Shown: positions 22,286-31,088 of the stretch, piece by piece
Layout of the letters: every line of letters starts with the position of its first letter
Numbering within the stretch: the first letter of the stretch is position 1
Source of the DNA: Cyclaneusma minus
Lineage: Eukaryota > Ascomycota > Leotiomycetes > Marthamycetales > Marthamycetaceae
DNA length: 64,000 nt
Direction: 5' to 3'
NCBI GenBank assembly: GCA_037179335.1
Contig: JAKZHN010000029.1
Coordinates: forward strand, 62,001 to 126,000
Made by a program: the position numbers and the translations under genes
The notes under the pieces: generated by a model
Seen by the model: only the letters and a program-made list of their open reading frames with translations
What the model was told of the DNA's origin: nothing
The model's database searches: none

Positions 22286-23860
22286 TCACTTAGTCGAAGC
22301 AGCAGCAACACTCGCCTTTCTACTCGGCGGTGCCGCCATCCCAAAAGCACTCGAGCTGCGTCTACTGGCACTCTGCACCGCGGCAGCACCCATACCAAAC
22401 TCCGGCTCACCAGGCGCGTCATCAGCATCAGCATCGATATCCAGCGGTAGTTGTTGCTGGAGCGCACTTGGTGGTGTGGGTCCGAACATATTGATCGTTC
22501 CGCCATTTGTTGCGTTGTCGATTTCCGAGCGCAGACGCGCTTCTTGGTATACGCGTCGTATGGGGACGAGGACGGGTTGTTCGACGATGGGGCGGGGGCG
22601 CCATTTGGCGAGGGAGCCCATTACTAGCTGCATCTCTTCGTCGGAGTCGACGGGGCCGGCGTTGGCGTCGTCTTCGTCCTCGAGGGGGGCGTTGGCGTCG
22701 ATGGCTGCCTCTGTTTGTGTGGGTTGGTATGGGATAATAATGTTGAGGGGTTTAGGGGGAGGTGGGGTTAGACATACTTTGCTGCTTGGCTTGGTTCTTC
22801 TTCTGATATGCCGTGAGTAACATGTCATAGGGCAATGAACGGCCGGGTACGGCTCGCTTAGCTCCCATGGAATGGCTCTTGCAGGTCAGAGATCGGGCGC
22901 AAGGAGCCCCATTGGGGGTTATAACACCGCACTGTTTCTCGACGTCGACGGGACCTGTAGTTAATATATCAGCCGCAATCCTAGGTCACCACAGTGGAAT
23001 CATTTTCGAGACCTACCCTTGGCTTTAGGGGCTTTCGGCTTGGGCTCCTCTTTCTTCTTCTTCGGCTTGGGTCCCTTATCCGCATCAGTGTCGGCCTTTC
23101 TTTTCTTCCCTTTCTTTTCCCCATCGGCATCGGCCTTCTTGGTACTCTTCTTCACACCCTTGGCGCCACCTGGTACTTTCTTGCCTTCCTCCTTCTCCTC
23201 CTCGCCATCATCATCGGTGTCTTCCATCTTGGTATCGCCGTCCCCGTCAGTCTTTTTGTTCTTGGCCTTATCAGGATCTGCGGCCTCCTTTTCCTTGTCC
23301 TTCGCTTTCTCTCTTGCTTCCTTGGCTTCCTTCTTGCGCAGAGCCTTCTCCTTCTTCTGCCTCAGACAGGCGCTCACATGGGCCTTCGCCGCAGTCTTTA
23401 GAATCGACTTCTTGCAGTGTTTGCAGAGGTGAAGTTCGGGGCTATCCTCGAGCGGCCGGCCGGTGGCAAAGGTGTCGCGGGCGTTGTCATCAAGCTGGTT
23501 CACCACGGGGCCGGGGGAGGGGACGGAGGCGGTGGCGGTGGACGGGGTCGGGGTTCCCTTTGTCTTCTTGTCGTCTTCGAAAGCAGAGTGTCAGTTGACC
23601 AAATTCCAGCTGAGGAATGAAGTTAAGGATGAAGTACCGTTATCGATGACACTCCCATCTCTCCAATTTCCCGGCTTGGAATGCTTGGGCGCCGGGCGCT
23701 TGAGTTTTATTGTGCCATTCGGCTTGTCCTTGCCTTCCTTCTTGGGAGCCACCTTGGTAGTACTGTCATGGTCGGCATCTGGGAGTCTTGTCAGCGGGCT
23801 GGGAGGGGCCGGCGAGCATAGCAGCGATTCTCACCTTTGCGCTTGTCGGTCGCAGCCATC
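22286..23860 (-). CDS. SGF73: SAGA complex subunit Sgf73 (ataxin-7 homologue, SCA7 domain)
   Basis: Five exons on the minus strand (23860-23836, 23778-23638, 23574-23017, 22954-22778, 22710-22286) give 441 residues. Sgf73 anchors the histone H2B deubiquitinase module to SAGA. An N-terminal zinc-binding motif lies around residues 105-125 (LHLCKHCKKSILKTAAKAHV, then SACL). A long lysine/glutamate-rich stretch follows. The SCA7 domain spans residues ~242-300: VEKQCGVITPNGAPCARSLT, CKSHSMGAKRAVPGRS, LPYDMLL. The C-terminal exon begins acidic and ends in a serine/alanine-rich tail. All junctions keep frame (donors GTGAGA, GTACTT, GTAGGT, GTATGT). It is divergent from the RdRP gene's 5' end. Confidence 0.9.
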
Positions 23861-24651
23861 GTCGCCAACTAAGAATGCTCGATGGAGATGCGCCGGACAG
23901 TGATGTTTAATGCGTGCGGTTGCGCTGTTCGACCGCCGCTGGACGTCAACGGGCGTCCATGAGCGCCAAGCCTCCACGGATCGGTCCGGCTTATCTCCGT
24001 TCTACGTACTCCAGCGCGGGGCTGGTAATTGCGGCACATGACAGCGTGTTTTCGTGAACGTGTGGTAAATATTTGGCTTGACCTTGGCTTAAGTCCATTG
24101 TTCGAAGCACTCGGGGTTTATATAAGCGGGAATAATTATAGGTCATTCCTATCAACTCTATACGCATACATCATAGTGATATAGCGGTCTTACTCGGGGG
24201 CTCACGACAAGGATGGCGGCTATTTACTCGCGGTTGAAGCTCACATCTCCACAGCAATTGATGTATGTCGCCAAATTGATCCATTCTCCTTTCCCCACAC
24301 ACGACGGCTGGGGGACCAGGCCTGGAAAGTCTGGGCCTGTCGAGGATTGTTGTCACCGTCACTTGGCCGTTTTGAAACTGCAAACTCCACCATCCCCAAC
24401 AAATTGCTCTCAGCGCCTGCTTCTGCCCTGCTACATGTAATTCGCGTGTCGACACGAGAATATCTCTATATCACCCGTTCTCCTTGCTTTGCCGGCCATC
24501 CCTGCGTGTCTGCCTGCACGCTGCCCAAATCGAGTACTGTGAAGACTGGACTGTGAACTCCTCGCCCGAGTCTGCTCTCCATTTCACCAGTTCGCCTGTG
24601 CCAGTTGCGCTTCAAATCCATCGACAACGACTCCCATTGCGCATATAACAG
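23861..24651. promoter_or_regulatory. divergent promoter region, Sgf73 (-) and RdRP N-terminal part (+)
   Basis: About 0.8 kb between two divergent starts. No coding sequence is supported, and I can point to no specific factor site with confidence. Confidence 0.45.
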
Positions 24652-24746
24652 GTATGTCGGACAACACCACCCGAGCGTCCCTGGTTAACGGACCGTCCAT
24701 AGCCAATAATTCCACTTTCCGGCTCCCTCGCTAACTCCCGCACCAG
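24652..24746 (+). other. likely 5'-UTR intron of the RdRP gene
   Basis: Donor GTATGT at 24652, branch-like GCTAAC, and acceptor CACCAG at 24741-24746, one base before the ATG at 24748. This arrangement supports an actively evolved gene start here on the plus strand. Confidence 0.55.
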
Positions 24747-24747
24747 C

Positions 24748-25097
24748 ATGAGCCGGTTGGGTCCAGGCAATCCGGACCTTGCTCCCACCACCCCCGGACG
24801 CCTCAGTCAACTCGCCCTGGCCAACATTGTCCACAACTTGAAGGAGAAATGGGGTCTCCAGCTGGAGCCTCCGCCCGGTTTCCGATTCCCCACCAAACGG
24901 CGTGAATGGGCCGCCGCTGACCCAAACGAAGCACCGTATCGAAAACTCGCCGTGGAATGCATGCGGCAGCTTAATTACATCGTCTACAAGGACTATGACT
25001 CCTTCGCCAAATTCGTAGTCGATTTCGAGGATGAGGCAGCAAACATATCTTCAAAATGGGTGTACAAGCCAAATGCAGACAGAGATCTGCTTCCTAG
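24748..25097 (+). pseudogene. N-terminal fragment of an RNA-dependent RNA polymerase, cut by an inversion
   Basis: From ATG 24748 the frame codes MSRLGPGNPDLAPTTPG, then a region rich in aromatic and charged residues (NLKEKWGLQLEPPPGFRF, QLNYIVYKDYDSFAKFVVDF) resembling the N-terminal part of fungal RdRPs. It reads normally up to ...ADRDLLP at 25095. Beyond CCTAG (25093-25097) the frame becomes proline-rich nonsense (PPPHPNPHRLNN...), which is the antisense of the RdRP core. Joining CCTAG here to the reverse complement of 28780 downward keeps the frame without a break and runs straight into the open frame of the minus-strand core. That is direct evidence that this fragment and the core were once one protein. 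As it stands, the fragment would give a short protein ending at 25248. Confidence 0.75.
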
Positions 25098-28000
25098 TCA
25101 CCGCCCTCCCCCCCATCCCAACCCGCATCGCCTTAATAACGCACAACTCCCTCCCACACATCCACCACGGAAAATTACCCCGATGGAATTCCTTAAACGC
25201 CGCAGACGCTCTCAGCAATTCCCACCCGGAAGGGTCACTGCCGACTAAATTAAGCGTCTTCAGAATCTCAGCATCGGCGGAGGCACCAGGCATGATGGAG
25301 CAGAATTTTGCGTAGTGTTGATCTAGCATGGCTCCAAAGCCGAGGGCGGAGGGATCGTTGTTGGAGTTTTTGCCTGCCGCGGCGACCCAGCCTTGGTGTG
25401 CGAGTTTGACGTCTGCTTCGAGCCTGATTAGCAGACGTTGCCAAGTTGGAGATTCCTCGGCCAGTTCCTTGGCGGCTTTCCAGGGTGCGACGAGGTCGTA
25501 GTCGTAGGTGTTTGCTTTCTCGGGGAGCCTTTCCAGGCTTTCGTGGAATTTGATCTTCGTGGCTTCGACAATGTCGTGCGCCACTTTGAACTTCAGCCAG
25601 TCGCTGATGAAAGAAAGGTCTTTGGCGGCGCTCCTGTCGTCGCCTTTGTAGGCCGGTGTGTTGATCTTTTTCACCTTTATGCGCTTCTGTTTGAAGCGAG
25701 CCCAGTCTTCTTCGGTGAAGAGATAGCCTTGTTTCGCTTGGTCGACTAGGTTGGAGAGCAGAGTGCTGAGAGCAACGTAGTCCTCATAGCATACGGACTT
25801 TTGGGCGTAGCATAAGCTTTCTTTGAAATTTGTACAGATGCCGAGAAAGCCTTTGCGTAGGTTGAAGGAGAGGCTTTGTTTGATGAATTCAGAGACGGGG
25901 TTGACGGAGGCGGCTTCGAGCTCGCGGTAGGTTGTCAGTTCCTTCGACATGTAACCTTCTTTGACGAGATCGGGCTGTACTGGTGTCACTGAATTCTCGA
26001 AGGCGTCCACTAGGGCGGGTTCCCAGCAGACCCAGGCTTGGTCTCCGTCGAAGTCACCTCCTGAGAGGAGTGTGGCGAGTGAGATGTCTCCTTGTGTGGA
26101 GAAGACGACAACGTCTTTCAGATGCTTGAGCTCAGGTCTGTAGACTGCTCTGACCTTCTGCACGTCACTGCTGAAATGTGCTGGTGAGCGAGAAACCAGA
26201 ACATCATGACCATCCAACAGGGTCTCAGAATAGCCCGACACATCGTTCTCGAAAGCACCCGAGAAACAAACATGAACCTCGCCCTCTTTGAGCGTTCCAG
26301 TAAAGTCAGGCACCATGTACATGTATGCAGATCGTCCAACGATGATGTGCATTCTCTCTTTCAACTGCTCGCACTTCTCCGAGTACGATCTCCGCGCTAG
26401 ATCCTGGAGGTACTTGAGCTTCTTTGGGTCGAAGCCAGCATCCAGCAACATGTTCAACTTCTCTTCAAGAGACATAGGCATCCCGCCCTGCATCACAACC
26501 TCACCATGGGCTAAGCGTTCCTTGACGCCGTAGTTGGTATCACGGACCCATTTCCTGAAAGCTCTTGGATCGTCCATTGCTGCTCTTTGACACTCGATCT
26601 CGTGTTTCAAGTTCTCAGTCAGGAATTGCCCAATGGCATCTCGCATAATTCGGCCCCTATGCGCGTCGTCCCGATGGGCAAGAATAGGTAGAAATTGGAA
26701 GTTCAACGCCGCAGAGCGACAAGGGTTTGACCAGGCGGACACTTCGAAGGTCCGGTGGGCAGGGTCGTCCCAGATAGGGTCTTCCACCCACTTGCATTGA
26801 GACTCGTACAGCTCAATCCACATTTCACCTGTCTTGTCCTGGTCAGAGACTGTCCAAAGACCTTTCGCAGGTCCGAATCTTCCCTGGAAGGCACTGGGAA
26901 GATGAGCAAGTTTTAACTCTCGTCGGATAGCGAGAGCCAGCGCTACAGAAATTCTTCCCGAACCATCAGTCATCACCTCACCTGTGCGCGACCTGATGTC
27001 TTTCTTGTGAAACACTTGGTTTCGTTCGAGGACGACAGTTGCGAACGTCTTGCTCAGTGCCAAGCCGGTACGGGCAAAGAGTTTCAGGAACGGCTGCTGT
27101 TGATTCAGGCATGGCGGGCGTATCCAGGACAAGAGCTCCTCCACTCTCATGAACGTGTGGCAACCGACCTTTTCTTCAGGCCCAGGCAGCCTGTTCCCAG
27201 AGCCAGTGCCGTCTGTTGCAAAAAGATAAACAATAAAGGTTGGTTCGGTGTGCCTTTTGGCATCTTCTTTGCTGACTCTCTTGGGTCTCTCTTTCGGTTT
27301 GCAAAAGAAGCTCCTGTACTTCCTACCTAGAAAATCGAGTGGCCGGGTACCCAACCACTCCATAATCAAGTCCCGAGCTTCATCTGCAACAAGATCCAAG
27401 GGCTTGGGGAGCGTTGAAGCCTTCACTTCCGGAACCTCCATCTCCACAAATAGATCAGAGCCGAACTTGCGGCTCAGTCGATTGGATCGGTCGATCTTAA
27501 GAGGCTTCAAGCGGATTCGAAAGATGGATTGAGAATCAAACCTGTCGGTAAACTCCAGATCCCATGACACTGTGATAGCCTCGTTAGGGTCCTTGTCTTT
27601 TCGAAAAAGGGGATGGCAGGCCATGTCCCAGACACGCTTGCTACATTTTGCAGGAAAAGTTTTGCCTTTGAGACAAGTTAAAGATTCCAGGAAATTCCAA
27701 AGCGTGTCATAGTCGTTTAGCTCACAGGATCTCGGTACAGATATGAGCTTCGAAACCGGGACTTGAGCATGTAAAAACACTCGCACGATCTCGTATCTCA
27801 CGTGGAATGACAAACGCTCCAAACACTTGGGGATTTCAGGAAAAACGCATCCCAAGGCTTCACGTAACTGCTTCAGAGCTTCTGTCGGGCTATTAGTCTC
27901 GGCAGCTTTCGACGGGCTCAAAGCTACGCCCTCAACACCTTGGGGTTGCTCCACCATTTCGAAATCGTCGACATCGAATGAGCTCTCCCCATCGTAGTGC

Positions 28001-28719
28001 GTCATCTGAGTAGAAGTCTCAAACGCTGCAAGGTCCTGTTTCGAAGACCTGTCCCGAAGGCCCGGTACGACATCCGCCAAGGAGCGTTGAGTTCCGGCAG
28101 AAGAGAATGAGTAGTTAGTACTCTGATTACTTCCAGGAGGGGCGGAAAATACAGTCGGGGCTGCGGAAGTAACAGATGTAAAGCTTGTATTTGCATTAAA
28201 GCTCGTATTGGCCGTGGCATTACTCATTGTACGTGAGAATGAGCGGCTTTCAGAGCGAGGCTCATTGAAGCTTGTGTCTGCTGAAACGTTGCTCATGGTA
28301 CGTGCTAATGAACCCCGTCGTTCGGAGTGAGGCTCATTGTCCCGAGTAAAGCCACGATCGATGACTTGGTTGACTTGCCGAGCCGTCGATTTGGGCACAT
28401 TTTCCGGGACTCGCGGCTTTTTGAAATTGCCTGCATCCTCGGGTACGTCTTCCGCCTCGAATTCGTCCGACGAACGCTTTTTATGCTGTTTGGCTGGAGC
28501 CCGAGGTTCGCATGGTACATACTCCTGCAAGGGGGACCCGTTCTGCTGAGCCGAGAGGGAGAAAGGAATTGCCTCGACTGGCTCGGTCAGACGAGTCGCG
28601 GGACGGTAAGCTGACGTTCGACTCTGGGATAGAGACGGAGAGCTTTCCCGAGTGTAGACGAGTCTGGCTGTCTCGCGTAGCTTTGCCGCTTGATATGTCA
28701 GATTTATTATAGCGTACAT
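25051..28719 (-). CDS. cellular RNA-dependent RNA polymerase catalytic core (inverted segment; RNAi pathway)
   Basis: One uninterrupted minus-strand frame from the ATG at 28719 gives 1222 residues. Eukaryotic RdRPs of this family make double-stranded RNA for quelling and related small-RNA silencing. The catalytic motif is intact: LLSGGDFDGDQAWVCWE, coded near 26040-26075, where DFDGD is the metal-binding signature. Flanking family segments are also clear: GSGRISVALALAIRRELKL, PSAFQGRFGPAKGLW, and VLVSRSPAHFSSDVQKVRAV before the DFDGD. The open frame also extends upstream of the ATG to at least 28779 (ITHEQKLSLLKC...), where it joins the plus-strand N-terminal fragment in frame. The true C-terminus ends at about 25098 (ELCVIKAMRVGMGGRAVT); the last ~15 residues are read-through past the breakpoint. 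The complete core shows no stop or frameshift, so the event looks recent, or is an assembly artefact. Confidence 0.85.
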   Translation of the reverse strand: MYAIINLTYQAAKLRETARLVYTRESSPSLSQSRTSAYRPATRLTEPVEAIPFSLSAQQNGSPLQEYVPCEPRAPAKQHKKRSSDEFEAEDVPEDAGNFKKPRVPENVPKSTARQVNQVIDRGFTRDNEPHSERRGSLARTMSNVSADTSFNEPRSESRSFSRTMSNATANTSFNANTSFTSVTSAAPTVFSAPPGSNQSTNYSFSSAGTQRSLADVVPGLRDRSSKQDLAAFETSTQMTHYDGESSFDVDDFEMVEQPQGVEGVALSPSKAAETNSPTEALKQLREALGCVFPEIPKCLERLSFHVRYEIVRVFLHAQVPVSKLISVPRSCELNDYDTLWNFLESLTCLKGKTFPAKCSKRVWDMACHPLFRKDKDPNEAITVSWDLEFTDRFDSQSIFRIRLKPLKIDRSNRLSRKFGSDLFVEMEVPEVKASTLPKPLDLVADEARDLIMEWLGTRPLDFLGRKYRSFFCKPKERPKRVSKEDAKRHTEPTFIVYLFATDGTGSGNRLPGPEEKVGCHTFMRVEELLSWIRPPCLNQQQPFLKLFARTGLALSKTFATVVLERNQVFHKKDIRSRTGEVMTDGSGRISVALALAIRRELKLAHLPSAFQGRFGPAKGLWTVSDQDKTGEMWIELYESQCKWVEDPIWDDPAHRTFEVSAWSNPCRSAALNFQFLPILAHRDDAHRGRIMRDAIGQFLTENLKHEIECQRAAMDDPRAFRKWVRDTNYGVKERLAHGEVVMQGGMPMSLEEKLNMLLDAGFDPKKLKYLQDLARRSYSEKCEQLKERMHIIVGRSAYMYMVPDFTGTLKEGEVHVCFSGAFENDVSGYSETLLDGHDVLVSRSPAHFSSDVQKVRAVYRPELKHLKDVVVFSTQGDISLATLLSGGDFDGDQAWVCWEPALVDAFENSVTPVQPDLVKEGYMSKELTTYRELEAASVNPVSEFIKQSLSFNLRKGFLGICTNFKESLCYAQKSVCYEDYVALSTLLSNLVDQAKQGYLFTEEDWARFKQKRIKVKKINTPAYKGDDRSAAKDLSFISDWLKFKVAHDIVEATKIKFHESLERLPEKANTYDYDLVAPWKAAKELAEESPTWQRLLIRLEADVKLAHQGWVAAAGKNSNNDPSALGFGAMLDQHYAKFCSIMPGASADAEILKTLNLVGSDPSGWELLRASAAFKEFHRGNFPWWMCGRELCVIKAMRVGMGGRAVTRKQISVCIWLVHPF

Positions 28720-28784
28720 GCATTTGAGAAGGCTGAGTTTTTGCTCATGTGTGATTGCCTTCTTGCGTCGCCCAGCCGTCCTAG

Positions 28785-28955
28785 GCGAAGGAGATGTATG
28801 CGATGCTGAAGCCGGATGCTACGTTTGTGAGGTTGATGGAGGTGGGGACGGATGAGGCGGTTTGGGCGGAGGCGACGCAGGTGGGGGAGGTGGTTGGCAG
28901 TGAGGGGGAGGAGGGGCTGGAGGATGAGGAGTATTGGACGAGTAGCGAGTGGTAG
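28785..28955 (+). pseudogene. C-terminal fragment of the RdRP, beyond the inversion
   Basis: On the plus strand the frame starting at 28785 reads AKEMYAMLKPDATFVRLMEV and continues GTDEAVWAEATQ to an acidic end at the stop TAG 28953-28955. This is the expected C-terminal end of a fungal RdRP: a ...TREMYxMLKPDxxFVRR-like ending normally follows the ELCxIKA segment. Here ELCVIKA lies 3.7 kb away on the opposite strand. There is no start codon or domain to make it an independent gene. Confidence 0.75.
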
Positions 28956-29243
28956 GGGGGTGGACAAGGGGAATCTGACTGTCTACTTCTGCAGTGGTGG
29001 TCGCGGGAGATGGGGAGGGTCAGGGATTGGTGTGGTGCGGCCTCGTCATTTTCCGGTATAGGTTGCTTGTCTCAACGCACGAGACGAGGTGTTGGGGAGG
29101 CAGTGTTGGATGGATGGTCTCTTGAGTTGGGTGTGAGAGTAGGTGTTGAGAACCGGCTTCGAGCAACGGGTCCGACCCCACGATCTTGGAGAAAAAGTTC
29201 TTCTGTTTACGAGGTATCGATCGATCTTTACGAATCACGCGAA

Positions 29244-29400
29244 TGTTCACTTCAGCGAGCAATTTCTCTTCACCAATCGCGATATCAACATCCCATCTTT
29301 CGACGAATCACGCAAATCTCTGTCACTTCAGCGAGCATGTTGTTTTCACGAATCATCGCGATATCAACGTCTATCTCTCGACTAAAAGTGTTTTGTGCGC
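29244..29400. repeat. ~76 bp tandem duplication
   Basis: Two adjacent copies share CACTTCAGCGAGCA, a TTCACNAATC segment, and CGCGATATCAACRTC. A related CTGTCATTTCGTTGAGCAAA occurs at about 30167. Confidence 0.6.
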
Positions 29401-30522
29401 GAGTTGGCTACGATGTAAGATCAACATTCATTTCGAGAAGCCAGGAGGGAGCTATAGGAGGCTATAGACGGTGGAGGTTGGAAATGACAAAAGTATAGAT
29501 ACCCCATTGGAGTCCAAAAGCGAGCGAGTCATTTTAGACAGAATGAATGAAGCACGTTTTTCTTCTCTCTGATCAGTATGTGAGCATGGTGCATAGTGAC
29601 TTGGACTGTTTGCTCGTGACAACTCTGTAGAGGATGGTGTGTAAACTATGGTAAGGAGCTGCAGAGCGAGTGAGCTAGCTAGATGTGAGCTATCCATAGT
29701 TGTGTGGCCGGAGGACGTGGTGATTCTGGCGATGAGAAGGCTTTGCAGAGAAGGACTTTAGGGGACTACCGAGTTGCGAATGGAATAATGGAGAGAGTGC
29801 GCAGGTGGCTGCGGAGGGCGAGGAAGGGAGCGGCGCTGTTGGGCACGTACCTATGTTCAAGGGAGGAGAGAGTGTGGGCGGAGAGGAAGAATAAGTGGAC
29901 AAGGTGTTGATGACTGGGAGATGAGAACCTTCGAAGATTCCGAAGATTCACAGAGGGCGAGGCAGCGGTTGAAGGTGGAGGGAGGGGAGAGATGGATGGG
30001 CTGGCTACGTTGGTGTCTATGAGGGGGAATTGGTCCCTGTGTACAGCACTTCGTCGAAGTCCTCCACAAGACAGTCACGTTGACGTTTTTTTCAGATTTT
30101 TCGGGTAAATGAGTTAGTAGGTGATGACGCGCGAACTGTGGTGGTTCCTATCGACTCGAGAATCTCTGTCATTTCGTTGAGCAAAGGGTAGGTGCTCATT
30201 GTAGATCCTCAGAAGTGAGGTCCACTCCCAACTATGAGGTCTTCGAGCCTGATAAGAATAGTGAGAGACAAGCAGAACACTGGCGCCGGGGTATATATAC
30301 ATTCCATGACTTTGCTGAACGTACCCAAAGACAGCAGAGCCAAAAACAGCAGACGCGCAGGTCAAACTGTCTCAAGAGAAATCAGCCTTCAGGGAGGCCG
30401 CAAGTCACATGGCCCCAAATTCGGCGCAAAAAAAAAGTCCCGACCTTCGCATATATATCAAAAATCCTGAGTAGTCAACATATTAAATACCACGGGTTCC
30501 CTGGCCCAATTGGAAGCGCGGC

Positions 30523-30708
30523 TCTTTGGTTTCCCATTGAGTGGGTTAACCCCCACTCAACGCTAAACCAAAGACCCAGCCTTCCAGCAAGTGGATTTGT
30601 GGCCAAATCTAATCAGTTCGCCTGGTATGGGTTTCAACTGCTGCAGGGGGGGCAGTTGAAAGTTTTGCTTGTTTTTGCAATTTTCCTTGGTCAATGGATT
30701 TTTTGACC
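30523..30708. other. cluster of four hairpin-forming inverted repeats
   Basis: First hairpin: TCTTTGGTTT (30523-30532) and TTGAGTGGG (30537-30545) pair with CCCACTCAA (30552-30560) and AAACCAAAGA (30565-30574), a 9 bp plus 10 bp stem. Second: GATTTG pairs with CAAATC (30594-30609). Third: TTTCAACTGC pairs with GCAGTTGAAA (30632-30661). Fourth: GGTCAA pairs with TTGACC (30689-30708), with a T run in the loop. Just upstream, TGGCCCAATTGG matches a Pol III A-box pattern. No protein is encoded. A structured RNA is possible but unproven. Confidence 0.5.
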
Positions 30709-31088
30709 TCTCGAACTTCACTTCAGTCGGAAGAAGCTCCCTTCTCTCCACCTATGCTTGTATACTTTTTGTTTAGCCATACAGACATTTGCCTTCGTAA
30801 GGAAGCTCAGGAAAGCCATGATGTTTTGAGATACTGGTGAATTTGCTGGTTGATAGCTAGGCTAGGTTGTGCCATATGAACGCCCAAACACGGCGGCCTG
30901 GGATCCTCCCCGTGGTCTTTGGTTTCTAGGACATCCCCGACATGATTAAAGTGTTCGCTCCACGGGCAGTATGTAGGAGATGTGATCAAAAACCCACTGA
31001 GCCAGTATCTGATACGACCAAGCAATGCTTCCACCCCGTCCCAGCAAAAGCGCCCAAAGTAATGATAACCCCTTTACCCTCCAATCTC

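Larger units (their letters stand above)
28956..31088. other. intergenic region with local duplications and inverted repeats
   Basis: No coding sequence supported. It contains a ~76 bp direct duplication at 29244-29400 and a cluster of hairpins at 30523-30708 (separate entries). The remainder is unique sequence with small uninformative open frames. Confidence 0.5.

Noticed and set aside
30270..30300. Possible LTR-retrotransposon primer-binding site (TGGCGCCGGGG)
   Set aside because: No LTRs, no gag/pol reading frames and no polypurine tract nearby.
30499..30575. tRNA gene starting at GGTTCCCTGGCCCAATTGG
   Set aside because: The A-box-like match is good, but the acceptor stem has no partner, no B-box sits at the right distance, and the anticodon arm does not fold.
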